Positions 12,525 to 24,223 of a stretch of DNA of 64,000 nt are shown one piece after another (within the stretch, counting starts at the first letter, position 1; the number at the start of each line of letters is the position of its first letter). A model generated the notes under the pieces. That model had not been told where the DNA came from. It was given only the letters and a program-made list of their open reading frames with translations, and did no database searches. Origin of the DNA: Trichostrongylus colubriformis (taxonomy: Eukaryota; Nematoda; Chromadorea; Rhabditida; Trichostrongylidae); the NCBI GenBank assembly GCA_963978905.1, contig OZ022259.1, positions 4,774,001 to 4,838,000 on the forward strand. Reading direction: 5' to 3'. The position numbers and the translations under genes are program-made.

Positions 12525-13798
12525 TGAAAGAACCGTCCACGAAAATGCAAATTCTCCTGTTACCAACGTATTTATGTTATACTGGTTACTAGGGGTCGCA
12601 TTCAAAGTTTCTCGCGCATACATATATAAGGAATTCAATTGAGACAGAGATCTCCAAAGTGACGGACGACGGGGTGGAGCATTCGAGTGGAACTGGACGC
12701 TAAAGAGCTGAAGAGCAAAGAAGCGAAACGCACTTGAACAGGAACGCAGAGTGAGAAGCAAACCAACATTGGGCGTGAAAATTCGAACGCCACCCTGGTC
12801 TCTGACGGCGTTCAAATGTAACAGGCAAATGTGACGGGAATTTAGGCGAGTTGTTCTCCTTCAAGTTTTTCTATTTCTGCTTTGGAATAGAAGAAATCTT
12901 TCGGTTAATTTCGATTTTTGTTCATGTACTGTATGATGTAGCGTGATTTTAAGTGGAATTAGAATCTCAAGTTTCCGTAGATCCCATCAGGACATCGATT
13001 GCGCCAGGCGAGGCGAGTAACCCAAAACAGCTCAGTGCATGATGAAGGCACACGTCGCGAAAATCATGTTGGTCCACTTAATTTCTTGCGCGCAGTTCCT
13101 TGTGAGTATCCAGGCTGCACCTCCACGGTACGCTATCACCCCTCTACCCATGCTAGGCAAGCGCACTTGAGCTCCTTAGCAGCTAGCTGAGCTCAGAAGG
13201 TGCTAGCATGGCATCGAGTGAGTGTGGCTCCGAGATGGTGCACCAAGGCAGCGCAAAAGGGTGCACCTTGGATAGTTACCCAAAGGCCTACTGCATCAGG
13301 AATTTGTCTGATCTAATTGTCGTGAAGTGTGCGTTCGAAGGAATTTTTCACGAACATTACTCGATTCTGGTTCCTCATGAAATCACACTGCTAGATGAGG
13401 TAGATGAAAAGAAACACGAGAAGAACATAAAAATTCCCTTTGTTCCGCAGTAGAAATCGAGAAAGTGAATGAAGAGCAATCGATCTGAATTCCCGCCACA
13501 ACTTTCGAACACCTGTCTGCAGCCAGAGTGCAGCTCAAATTTTCGCGCCCGACCTTGATCAGTTTCTTAATCTGCGTCTCTGACCACGTGACTGTCGACT
13601 CTTTGGTTTGCGGTTCTCCAGCCTCCAAACCCACTCGGACGCCCCACCCCGTTCTCCGTCACTTTGGGGAGCTCTATCTTGATTGGATCCTTATATATGC
13701 GTGTGAAACTTTGCATACGGCCTTTAGTAAGCAAATATTACATAAATGGTTGGGTAACAGAAAAACTTGAAGTTCCGTTGACGTTTCCTTTCCCTCAA
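12525..13798. mobile_element. Longer family-1-like element, copy D (about 1.27 kb)
   Basis: The left end (12525-12680) has CGTCCACGAAAATGC, a TTACCAACGTATTTATG block and GTGACGGACGACGGGGTGG. The right end (13655-13798) has CCACCCCGTTCTCCGTCAC, GTGAAACTTTGCATACGGCC and GGTTGGGTAACAGAAAAACTT in inverted order. About 1 kb of unrelated sequence lies between, instead of the usual 200-bp core. It holds two short adjacent frames (12999-13190 and 13208-13453) that match no family I know. It could be a longer relative of the MITEs or a MITE split by an insertion. Confidence 0.6.
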
Positions 13799-15555
13799 AG
13801 ATGTAAAGGCACATTTGCAGTGTAAGAGATTGTCAAATGTATCAAATGTACTTTGAATATCAGCACCCAATGTATTCGTTCTCGTTTCCCATTGGCACAG
13901 ACTGTGCATGTTACACTGAGTTTAACGGTGGGCAATCTGTCACCAAACATCCAAGACTGCTAGCTGCTAGCAGTTTTTGTAGAATTCTGAGTCTGCTAGA
14001 CTTAGCGAGCGGGCAACAGCTGTGTGCTGCTTCCCCTGATATCTTCATCAGTTCTCCTTGGAAATTGTGCCAGCAGTGATGGTTTATCTCTTCAGAATCT
14101 CTCATCGGTCGCTTTCCTGTGTCTTTTTGTTCATGTATCTGCATCGAACTCTGCGAGAATTTTGCAAAATATGAAGGGGATCTGAGGATATAGGCCGGGA
14201 GGGGGGGGGGGAGCAGAAGATGTTCACACCTGGAGCTCGTTCCCGCTGTGTAAGAAGTCTTCTGCTTTATGCTTTACGTCTGATGTTTTCTTATGGCAAT
14301 TGAATTTAAGTTCCGACGATGATGACAGCATCGTCCAGGGGTTGCACCGGCGAGTGGGAAGAAACGCTCCGGCGATCGTATCTGTCATTGTGGTGCGCAT
14401 CGATCAGTCGAATATTCGATTTCGTCGTAGGTCCGCGTTGGCCGCTTTTAGTGATGATTTGCGATTGAATGCGGTCCAGACACGTCTCTATAGTGTGGCC
14501 GACACTGGGGTGATGGTCGGGACACATGCTCAGCAGGTCCGCCAGGTCACGCCCTGACCATACGCATCCCTTCAACGGGTTCTCTGTAGCATATCGCTGG
14601 AAAAATTTTGAAAAGCAAGTAGATCATTGTACGGAAATAGTGCCGGTGTGATATTTAACTTCAGCAAATTGGATCTTCTTGGAAGTATGGGAGGCTTTAT
14701 TTTAATTTTCACCAATTTGAAATTCACCTTTTTAGAGTAATATGTTACGGTGTTCCCCAAGCATGTAGATGGCCGAATAGACTTGTACGGAGGATAATAT
14801 TTACTTAAAAATTGTCCCAATAACCAGAGCCAATGGGCACAGGCTGCCACAGAGTCGGTCAAAATTCTTGGGTCCCAACCTACCGCCCCGCCACAGGGGG
14901 AACTGAAAGTTTTAGTGCTCGTTCAGGAGACCCATTTCTTGAGCTGCAAGGTTAACTAAATTACCAGCAGGGAATATGTAGTTCTCGACATAGGTGATTC
15001 TTTGGCGTGAGCTCTGCATCCAATTTCCGCTCAGAATATTATTGGATATCTGAGTGCTTGTTCCGTTTCATGAATATCGCGATTGGTTGAAATCCGAACC
15101 CGTACTTCCACCCACCCAAATAGCCTTTCATACATTTTATCGATTTTGGAAAAATAGACGACTTCACGGATCAGGGAATGATTCGATTTGAGAATTACTG
15201 GTAGATGGTAGTACCAGTCACCACGCTACATACTTTTGTCGTCTCGAAAGATGACATTCCAACTGGCTGTGGTGAATGTTCTGTATCTTTTTTTGCTGTA
15301 GTTACAGTAATCACCTACGTTCACTTGAAATGATACAAAAGTAACTGTAAACAATATTATAACGGTAATATTAATGTGTAATATACATATTTGGTCTTCT
15401 AAATCTATATACTGAATTATTTGCAGCTCCGTACAACAACAAAACCTTCTGAGGCCTTATTGTTCTTGTCCGACATTGTCTTTGTAGCCTCTGATCATTT
15501 CTTCGTTTGTTTTTCTTTGAAAGACCTTACTCATCAAAAGATTTCTGCTTTATTG
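13799..15555. other. Non-coding region, nothing recognised
   Basis: Two antisense open frames overlap at about 14300-14575, without a motif that would favour either strand. An 11-G run lies at 14201-14211. No supported gene. Confidence 0.45.
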
Positions 15556-15983
15556 GAATAGTCCACGAGAAAATGAGTATCTTTATTACCCATATATTTT
15601 CGTTATATTCGCCTAGTAAGGGACGCATACAAAGTTTCACGCGGAAATTTGAGAATTCGGCTGAAATACAGCTCCGAATTCTCGGCCTGGTGGGCGGGGC
15701 CTCCGAGTTAAGGCCCTGTCTCGTCGTCCGCCGCAGTTGAGAATGGAGATTGGGACTGTATACGTAACTCTGTCCTTACAATACGTCTCCGAACGCGACG
15801 GACGAGGGGGTGGGCACTTGCTCGGGAGCCCCGCCCACCCGGCCGAGACTTTGCGGTGCTGTATCTTAGCCGGATTCACATTTTTCCGCGTAGAACTTTG
15901 CATGCGGCCCACATTATGCAAATGCAACATTGTAAATATATGGGTAACAGCAAAGCTCATTTTTCCGTGGACGATTCCTTCAA
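15556..15983. mobile_element. Palindromic foldback MITE, family 1, copy C
   Basis: Begins AGTCCACGAGAAAATGAG and ends TTTCCGTGGACGATTCC. Arms carry GCATACAAAGTTTCACGCGG on the left and the reverse complement of GCATGCAAAGTTCTACGCGG on the right. The core again has an inverted GCCGCAGTTGAG / ACGCGACGGACGAG structure. Non-coding. Confidence 0.85.
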
Positions 15984-17510
15984 GTGCTCTGTTTCCGATG
16001 CCTTGATTCGAGAAAGCTACCGAGGTGCATGGCATACAGTGTCAGACATCGTTTGAGGATTCCTGAAGAGGGGAGTTGCATTTTGAGTCGGAAAAGGGAG
16101 GAGGGTGGTACTGCAGGGAGGGAAATTCTAGAGAAATCCTAAATAGGTCGTTGATCGATAATTAAAATTTGTACTAGATAGTAGTGCAAATCTGGTATCT
16201 GACCTTTCTTCAGAGATCACTGTTCAGTATACCAATTCCATATTTCTGTGGTAGCGGTCATGTAAAGGGGAAGAGGGTCGTATTTTTGAAATATTTTTTT
16301 CAATGTCATGCTTGAGGTAGTGCCTGTATGATCTGATTTTCTCAAAGCAACTGTGTTCATAAAAAAAACCTCGTAATTTTTGTACGTACTCAGACGAGCC
16401 CCGCCCCACATATAATAATTGGGCTCCGAATTGCTGTTGATTGGGTTACCGCCTGTTGTTCTCCCGGTTCTCTTTGTGGCGCGCTTGCTCTTTGTGCTCT
16501 CAGAACTCAGTTGCTCATCGTCGTAGTGTAGGAAAGTGGTTTGAACGAGAAAGGGCGATATTCAGTGGAAGCGCCTTCCAGTACGCATTTTGTTTGCTGG
16601 CGAGGTTGTTTGTGATACCAGAGGTGGTAGCGAGATTTCGTGCTCAGATTTGATCTTCATGACTGAATTACGCTGTCTAAGCCTGAGATTCCTCGACGGG
16701 AGTTTGACGCTGTACTCGTCGTCTACTAAAAATGTGATAATCATACACAGCTGCTCAGCTCACCACAAAATGACCGTTCCACCGCAGTACTGGCTGAGAG
16801 AGCTGCTTATCATTAAAACGGGGACAAAGGAAAAAATTGATGCACCTGAAGAGAAATAGGTCTAATGTTCCTATTAACCCATTAGCGACCAGGTGTTGTG
16901 AAGCCAGGGTCCACCTGAAAGTATAGCCCTACACTCTCTGACCTCCGCAATTACGACACCTCCCCGTTGCATCGAATACGACCCCTATCATTGAGGTTTC
17001 CTCAATCCCCGGTGTACCCTGTGCTGAGCTGTCATTTTTCGTTTATTTATTTATTTAATGAATGGTGCTCAGAACAGGCATGTGTTAGTAACGTAGAACA
17101 GGCTTGAGTTAACAACACAAAAGCCTACACAATAGCTAAAAAAGTGGAACCACGAAGTATAACCAAAAACCAATCAGAGCGAGGTTTCCTCCTGTATTTT
17201 CTGTGCATATGATCCCAGGTTATTGACACGGCTTGTACGAAATCAAAACTTGAAAGTTTCGAAAAATTTGAGAGTAAGCTATAGTTCAAGTATTTTTTGC
17301 TGCAGCTCGCCGACAAGCCGCGCGGTGGCAGATGGTTTAAAGGGTGCTGAGGTGAATATTATGTAAAGAAGTGATGGATTCATGCTTTGATATTAACCGG
17401 TTTTTCTTACAATTCGCTATGCAATATGTCATTTCCATTTTAGAACTTCTACTTCGCTCTGTGTGCTCTTAAAACCGCTGACACAAGAACGAAAATTCAG
17501 GTCGGTCACT
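15984..17510. other. Upstream region of small HSP copy 2, non-coding
   Basis: No gene seen. About 16972-17025 (ATACGACCCCTATCATTGAG ending in GGTGTACCCTG) is one end of the hAT-type MITE in reverse orientation. Confidence 0.5.
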
Positions 17511-17670
17511 CGTCTCCCACAGTAACCCTGACGTCAATTGAAGTGTTTTTTCGCCTAAGCCCAGGGAGGGAAGGAGCTTCGACATCGGTGAAAAGTTGCG
17601 TCTCCTCACATAAGAACGAAAAGTCACAGACAGAAACATTTTAATTAACGTCAGGGTTACTGTGGGAGAC
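17511..17670. repeat. Short inverted-repeat element upstream of small HSP copy 2
   Basis: Perfect 23-bp inverted arms (17511-17533 and 17648-17670; core CCACAGTAACCCTGACG) bound a 160-bp segment ending about 100 bp before the HSP start. This may be a very short MITE; a flanking duplication was not evident. It could influence HSP copy 2 promoter structure. Confidence 0.7.
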
Positions 17671-17749
17671 CACCAGTACCCGACCAGAATTTCGTTAAAT
17701 TACCGCTGACTTGGTTCCGAGTCGCCATATTTTCAACGATTTCTTCATT

Positions 17750-17770
17750 TATTTAATTTTAAGGTAGACG
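17750..17770 (+). promoter_or_regulatory. SL-type trans-splice acceptor of small HSP copy 2
   Basis: ATTTAATTTTAAG precedes the same GTAGACG leader and ATG seen in copy 1. The acceptor is AAG instead of the CAG of copy 1, a slightly weaker match to the nematode consensus. Confidence 0.55.
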
Positions 17771-20700
17771 ATGTCAGAACGACGTATCGATGTGAACCGT
17801 AGCAATTATTCGGTGATCGATAACGAATTCGGAAGCATGCGGGATCGCTTTGAACAGGAAATGCGTCGTGTTGAGGATGAAATGAAACGACTTCGTTCTG
17901 AATTTGAAGGTATGCATTTTTAACAGACTTCGGCGACATCCTCCGTGAGGAGTAGTCCTCGATGAGGGTCGTATTTTGATTAAGGGAAGGGGATCGTACT
18001 TGTCGCGTTATATCTCCGAAAGTTCACACATCCATTCTCTCGTCATAGAGCATGCTGATTTGTGGCACTCTTAGTGGGGGAGGGGGAGGAAGGGGGGGGG
18101 GTGTTATTGCAGCAAGTTATGGGAGGGTGTTGCACGACACGACGATGTTTGGCCTTGGTGTGCTTCCGTTCGTGGTTAAATCATCAGCCCATAATGGGGG
18201 CGGGTGGTAAATCGATAAGCTGGAGCAGTCTTGCATAAAAACAGCTAAAGGCAAGGCTGCTGCACGGCTACAACTCGGTGTTCCATACTCGGTAGTAGAT
18301 TTTATCCTTTTATTATTTTATTTTATTTGTTATATGGTCCTATTAATTGAAATTTTATTGGGGATTGCCAAATATATCTGTTTTTATTTGTATTATGAAA
18401 GCACCTATCGAAATGTCAATTTCCAAAATTTTTTTCTCTACTAAAATTGGGTTCTGACATTTTTAGGGGCACCTGGAAGTTTCTATGTTATTATCATTGG
18501 AGTTATTCGGTACTATGTGTAGACCGCTGTCTTATAAATCACTGATTGTGTACTTTCACTCAGCTTTAGGATGACTCTGAAAAAGGGTTGTTTACTTTTG
18601 TTTACTTCTTTGCAAGAGTTCTAATATGTAGTAGGGAATCCAGTCAGTGGAACCACTATGCATATGGGTGAATGGCATTCAGGGTACACTGTAAATCGAG
18701 GATTCCTTGATAAGGGGGTCGTATTTGACCAGACGTCTCTGCAGAGGTCGATAAGCGCTAGAATCCAAACTTTCAATTAGTAGATGAAAGCGAAAAATGT
18801 TTCGCAGCGAACTCGTATGAGGAAAGGTGACATAAATACCTTTTTCTTGGGTCATACCTAGCTTCAGACCACATTGCAAATATACTATCCGGCAACACTT
18901 ATGGTATTGTAAAGGTCAACAAAAGAGGAGGGGGTTGTATTTGATACCAGTAGAGGGGGGGGGGAGGAGGAGCTTGTACTGGAGCTGCTATTTTCCTCGA
19001 CACCTGGGAGTGCCGTGATGGCATTGGTTGGCTCTTACTATGCCTTGGTTGTTCTGATCGATTTCATCCAGCTTCGGTTTCAGGTTATAGACCATCTCAA
19101 TCTGCATCGTCTATATCTAATCGCCCTGGCTACGACTCGTACTCCACTCCACTTCGCCGTCAAGACGATTTTGGTGCTCCTCCACCATCTTCGTTTGGTT
19201 CGTTAGATACTCAACCTCTAGTGGATACATGCTTCAGAAGCGCAGGCTTTTTAATCAGGATTTCTTTCAGGTCGCACGGATTTGATGTCTCGTCCTACAT
19301 ATGATCCGTATCTGAATAATATCAGTAGTCCACTTATCAGAGATGAAAGTGATGGCAAAACTCTACGACTTAGGTTAGTTAGGATTTTAAACAATTTGTT
19401 TTGTTGTATCGGTTTCCCGCCAAAAATGCAATGTTTTTCAGATTCGATGTGGCACAGTATAAGCCGGAAGAAGTAACTGTCAAAACTATCGACAACCGTC
19501 TTCTTGTTCATGCTAAGCATGAAGAGAAAACACCACAACGCACCGTTTTCAGCGAGTATAATCAGGTAAGGGCTGGAGTTATGTTTAGTTTTATGGTTTT
19601 TATCTTTGACATAGTAGTATGACGGCTTGATTTGTATCATTAGGAAAGAATTTTGCAACGCGGCGCGCGACGCTGTGCTGTCGATTTAGGTATGCCGTCT
19701 GCAGTTGGACCTTGAACGATAGCCTTGTTCTGTACCTAGGATAAGGTCCAGGACATGCTGATCGCTAAAGTACCCGCCTGCACACGTCGCCCTTAGGCCG
19801 CTGTCAGACTTTGCGATTTTGTGATTCTGCGATTTCGCGGCGTCGCAATTCCGCACGCGATACTACGACCTTGAGATTTTGTAACGCCGCGTCTTCGCGT
19901 GCGGAAGTGTGACGCGGCAAAATCGCAAAATTGCAAAGTCTGACGGCGGTCTTAGCTCCCACGCATGACCCGCATGATGTACGCCTCGGTGCTGAATCTT
20001 GCCTGACGATGTGAACCCACGACGGATTGCACTGACGCCTGAGTATTTGTATAATCCATTTGCAACCACCTGCGAAAAAGTCTGATGAAAATTAGGGTCA
20101 GTGTGAGTGAAGGGTGACAGCGAGGCATTATGACGCAATATCTGGTGTTATTAGTGCCATTGCACCGAATATGCCTAATATTACCAGATTACAGATATTC
20201 TGCGTTCTTTCCATGGGATTTTTCATGTAGCTATGGTCGAATGTGAATTTTAGTCTGAGCCCAAGGAAGGAAGCAGCTTCTGGGAGCCTAGATCACAGAG
20301 GAAAGGAGCTCCAAGCGAGTCTGTCATATCATGTGCAAAAGGGAAGGGAGTTCTTTTGCGGGACGTGGTTCATCCTTCCCGAAGGTCGCCTTCTTCCTTT
20401 GTTTAGGTTTCAACTCAAATTGTACCTTTTGTATCTTACCCGTTCGAAATACGTGGAAATTATCTTTTGAAAAGCTTGTTCGCTACAGAAGAGTATATTT
20501 GCCATGCTATTCTAGCGTAGTTTTGTCCGCTGCTATGCTCTAAGCCGCGTTCATACTCGGCGCCGACAGGGCGTGGATGCGTCCACAGGCAGGGAGGCAG
20601 AGTGGCATAGGCGGAGACGCAGAGACAGGCAGCCACGCCCTGGCGCCGCCGCCGCAGAGTATGAACGCGGCTTCACATGGATCCGAAGATTACACGGAGT

Positions 20701-22795
20701 ATTTACTTCTGCCGTTTTTCTATCGCCTGTAGTTGACTAGTGATGTTAGTGACCACTCTGGAAGCCATTGCTGGGACTTTGTAGCTAATATCAACTGTTC
20801 GTGACTGTTAGCGTAAGATACTGTGCATTCAGCACGTTTGAGAAATGCTTACGCCAATGACTCAAACTCGTTAGAATGAGTGACTAAGCGAACGACAGAA
20901 AGAGTGAATGGCGGAATGTACTTGAGGAAAAGTACTTGCTGAATTATTCCGGCAATGCCGGCATTCAGTCGCGTTCTAAGAAAATCCCAAAAGGGGTTCA
21001 AATGGGCCTCGACTGTAGTTGGTATTTCTGTTGTTTGAGATGAGGTCGTATATTGTGTGCGAGGTGTAAACGTTGCATTTATCTCCTCGTCAGACTTCGT
21101 GATTATGCGATTTTGCGGTGTCGCAGCTCCGCACGCGAAGAGTCTGACGGCGACCTTAGGTCGCGTCCATACTTTGCGCTGGCAGGACGTGGCTGCGTTC
21201 ACAGACAGCGAGGCAGAGCGGCACGAGAGGGGTGCAGGGACGACGCAGGGCGAAGTGAAAGGGTGGCACAAGCGGAGACGCAGAGACACGCAGCCGCGCC
21301 CTGCCGCCGATACCGCAAAGTATGAACGTGGCCTTACAGTGAGAAGGCGGCGCCTCGCTGCTGTTTTCCTTGTCACCACACCGATTATCGAGGTTGGAAC
21401 ATATTTAGGTGCAGCAACATAACCCATACAACATTGATTTCCGTCATTTCCACCCCTCGTATGGTAGAAGGAGGTTGTACTGGGAGACTTCAGAGGAGGA
21501 GGCAAGTATTGGCGTGAATATTGGTATATTGGTACCTTCAATCGATGTGAAAGACGTGACGGGAAGCCAGCATGTTGGGTTCGGCGCTCAGCTCATCGAT
21601 TGCTCGAACAGATGATCACACCATAAAACCGAGTCATAAGGAGGCGAATGGTCGTGGTTTTGAAGGCTTTTGTCACGGAATTATGGGGCACACGTCTGAC
21701 GGAACGATGTAAAGTTACACTTCCGTATCTTAGATATTGCGTGTGACAATAAAGCAGCTAACATTATTAGTGGCTATTATTACAATCAAAGGCACCGAAA
21801 CGAGGCAGTAAAGGGAAGGAGATCTGAAAACGATGTTCCCTGTAAATAAAGAGACCAGTCATGAGGAGATGTTGTTTGACGAAAATCGCGTTATAAAACG
21901 CGCCTTTAAGGATTTTGTCGCGCTTCACTTTAAGCTGCAGAGCTTAACTGACCAAGCTACTGCGAGGGCGGGGTAAGCCTCGCATTTGCCTGGTGTAATT
22001 CCCTCGTCGTCTGCATCTACCCTTCGTCGGTTAATGAAGCGGAGGCGACGAAAAGAAAAGTTTGGAAAGGGGTCCTATCTCTTGTGTTTGCGACCGTTAC
22101 ATACAGTTCTTCCTTTGTTATTCGACCACTTAGCGCCTCGACTTTCAAATTCTACAATCGACGGAGTTACCCTTTCCAGTGTTTTCAAAAACGATGGCAG
22201 CACCTTAAAACTCTGGATTTTTTAATCTTCACCTCGCATGGATTTCTTTTTGAGATTGGGTTTGAATCCATTCACTCCGTGGGAAATGTAATCTTATCTC
22301 AGGATTTCGCTTCATGACCCGCGGCGTGCGATGCGGCGTGTGCGAGCTGGAGTTCTTAGAGCGATTACACGATAGCTAGGGGTGCATATACAATTGACTT
22401 GTAGCTTTGGTACCCAACAACACGGCAGACATTTTCGCGTGCGACGCGACGCATAGTTGGGTCCCAGGACGATTACGCCTGAAATAGGGCACGGATAGTA
22501 GCACTCACTTCACGACCCACCTGCATACGGCGCTCCCAGCCAGCATGTGTCGCGTCGAGTGCCGCGGTGCGAAAGTTTGTTCTAACGGTACACGTTCCAC
22601 GTAAATCGGTGCGTGAAGCAGTGGATCGATTTTCCCAAAATACTCATGTACTTCTCATTGAATCCAATTCTAACGACTGTTTAGGAATTTCTGCTTCCTC
22701 GTGGAACAAATCCTGAGCTGATCTCGTCGACACTTTCAACTGACGGTGTGCTCACCGTTGAGGCTCCGCTCCCACAGCTGGCCATTCAACACTAG
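17771..22795 (+). CDS. hsp-25: Small heat-shock protein (alpha-crystallin family), HSP-25-like, copy 2, complete
   Basis: Five exons: 17771-17909, 19084-19197, 19271-19373, 19442-19565 and 22685-22795. They total 591 bp (196 aa plus TAG) with matching phases 1, 1, 2 and 0. Residues 1-46 are the charged MSERRIDVNR helix. Residues 47-84 are a Ser/Tyr/Pro-rich linker ending APPPSSFG. The alpha-crystallin domain begins at about residue 119 (FDVAQYKPEEVTVK, VHAKHEEK) and continues in the last exon (EFLLPRGTNPELISS, TDGVLTVEAPLPQ), with a short C-terminal tail AIQH. Exon 1 is protein-identical to copy 1 despite about 14 silent differences, which indicates an old duplication under purifying selection. 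The Arg of VFREYNQ in copy 1 is Ser here (AGA versus AGC). Intron 4 (3.1 kb) and intron 1 carry several MITEs. Expected role: ATP-independent chaperone. Confidence 0.94.
18680..19017. mobile_element. hAT-type MITE, copy 2, inside intron 1 of small HSP copy 2
   Basis: Starts CAGGGTACAC and ends GTGCCGTG, bounded by a perfect 8-bp duplication ATGGCATT (18672-18679 and 19018-19025). Internal blocks GTCGTATTTGA and TTTTCCTCGACACCTG match copy 1. It lies immediately upstream of exon 2 and brings a 10-G run (18955-18964) into the intron. Confidence 0.88.
19646..19793. mobile_element. Fragment of GC-rich MITE family 2
   Basis: GAATTTTGCAACGCGGCG followed by CGCGACGCTG is the family-2 terminus seen at 31263 and 37981. 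The opposite end is not clear because a family-3 element begins directly after it. Confidence 0.5.
19794..19953. mobile_element. Palindromic MITE family 3, copy 1
   Basis: The ends TTAGGCCGCTGTCAGACTTT and CAAAGTCTGACGGCGGTC are inverted. Interior GCGATTTTG / CAAAATCGC and CGCACGCGA / TCGCGTGCGG blocks also pair, so the 160-bp element can fold almost completely. Related copies are at 48203-48348 and, truncated, at 21085-21156. Confidence 0.8.
20542..20673. mobile_element. Palindromic MITE family 4, copy 1
   Basis: Ends AAGCCGCGTTCATACTCGGC and GCAGAGTATGAACGCGGCTT are inverted over at least 18 bp, with GGCGTGG / CCACGCC inside. The size is 132 bp. It lies in intron 4 of small HSP copy 2. Confidence 0.82.
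21085..21335. mobile_element. Adjacent MITEs: truncated family 3 plus family 4 copy 2
   Basis: 21085-21156 (GTCAGACTTCGTGATTATGC to GAGTCTGACGGCGACC) is a shortened family-3 element. 21157-21335 (TAGGTCGCGTCCATACTTTG to CAAAGTATGAACGTGGCCTT) is family 4. They abut exactly, and the long antisense open frame across them (20849-21541) is a by-product of their GC-rich palindromes. Confidence 0.72.
22310..22585. mobile_element. Family-2-like GC-rich MITE(s)
   Basis: GCGGCGTGCGATGCGGCGTG near the left and TGTCGCGTCGAGTGCCGCGG near the right are inverted. An internal CGTGCGACGCGACGC block suggests a nested or composite copy. It ends about 100 bp before the last exon of small HSP copy 2. Confidence 0.6.
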
Positions 22796-24113
22796 ATGGA
22801 ACCATGGGAACGTCTAAGGATTTATGGAACGATAAGCCCGCCTTATGCTCACTATCATGCCCACATTCTAATCATTGATTTGCATAATTCTAATGAGATT
22901 TTCGAACATTTTTTTCATTTTTAATCACAATCTCGCCTACCTCTTTCGTAAGGAAACCGTAATGCTAAGCCTTTGCAGTTCAATTCAATTCAACGCTTGC
23001 TATATTTGATGATTTTTTTCGTAATTATTTTTGTATGTCACCTGTGGGTACATTTTATATTGCAATTTACTGTTCTAATACATAATTATCGACTAATTTT
23101 TATTTAAACGTGACCGCATTAGTGATAGCACAAATCCAGAATGAATGCGCATGTTGTAAGGTTCGGTATTGGTGATTTCGGAAAAAGATATGCAGTGAGC
23201 ATTACAACACTTTGTATATGATATAATCATCATAGAAAAATGTAACAACTTTTTCAGTGTGTTATCTTATTTTTGTAATAAATTATAGATGCCATTTATG
23301 CATGTGAAGATAGTGTGAAGCGTGAGTTTATATGGACAAGCACTATTTGGTAAACAACACTTACTGTTTGCTTTGCTCATTTTTATATGAAATATCACAA
23401 CAACATTTCACAAGAAGTGGAATCCGACACCCGCGGGCACCTGAACCTGCTACTACCGCTATTGAGCGAAACTTCAAAAGTACACTCGGCGATAAACAGG
23501 TAGTCGAGTTTCCTTCTTTAGGCGGTAGATCCTTGGGTAACCATGAAGATTTCACCTATTTGCACCACTATTGTGTGCCACTACAGCTCTAGACCCAGTT
23601 GATGCCACCCTGCCACGCCCTTTAGGCTCAATTGACCAATAGGGAGTCGAAATGGGGGTGGCAAGCGTGAGTTGAGCAGTATGGTTATCGCGACGTGTGG
23701 CTATCAAGTAAATCCAGATTGGGTGATGTTCTTAAACATTTCGTTTTTTTCCGGGTTCTCAGCGCCCTTCGTTTCCAAGAACCAAAACCCGTCATCACCA
23801 CTGAAACCCTTCCTGAGGCAGGTTTGAGGCATGAGAAATGATATTGGGATCATAACAGCGTTGTCCGAGCAGCAAGGGCTCTGTGACTTTCGCGAACCGA
23901 AGAGCCAATCCTTAGGACGCTTCCCACAAAAGACCTACCACGAAACCTGGTTCCACTGTTCTAAGCGGACTTTGCTACGTATTTTGGTAAAGAGGAAAGT
24001 AGTGAGTCTCAGCTTGCTCCTTTTTCTAGAGGAATATTTTAGGAATATTCTGCCCTAATACTTTCATATTTCTTTCGTTTCCCTATGTTTTGTATAATAG
24101 GCGGATCTGCCGT
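22796..24113. other. 3' flank of small HSP copy 2, otherwise empty
   Basis: An AT-rich tail follows the stop codon. The first AATAAA is at 23277-23282, about 480 bp downstream, and is a possible but unproven poly(A) signal. The open frames at 23332-23592 and 23831-24058 have no support. Confidence 0.45.
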
Positions 24114-24223
24114 GAGTAAAATTGCTTTATTTTTTGGCACCCCCTGTATAATGTAGCTAGCTGTCAGTCTTGAGCAAAATTGCTTTATTTTTTGGCACCC
24201 CCTGTATAATGTTGCTGTCAGTC
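24114..24223. repeat. Tandem pair of solo Tc1/mariner-like terminal repeats
   Basis: The block AAAATTGCTTTATTTTTTGG followed by CACCCCCTGTATAATGT occurs twice, 58 bp apart, each followed by CTGTCAGTCT. Read in reverse it starts TACAGGGGGTGCC, the style of a Tc1/mariner terminus with a flanking TA. No element body is present. Confidence 0.65.

Noticed and set aside
14300..14575. Overlapping sense and antisense frames of 85-89 codons
   Set aside because: Balanced codon composition made this worth a look as an exon, but no flanking exon, motif or clear splice borders could be assigned to either strand.
20849..21541. 230-codon open frame on the minus strand
   Set aside because: It runs through the abutting family-3 and family-4 palindromic MITEs; GC-rich inverted repeats keep several frames open. 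No domain or exon structure.
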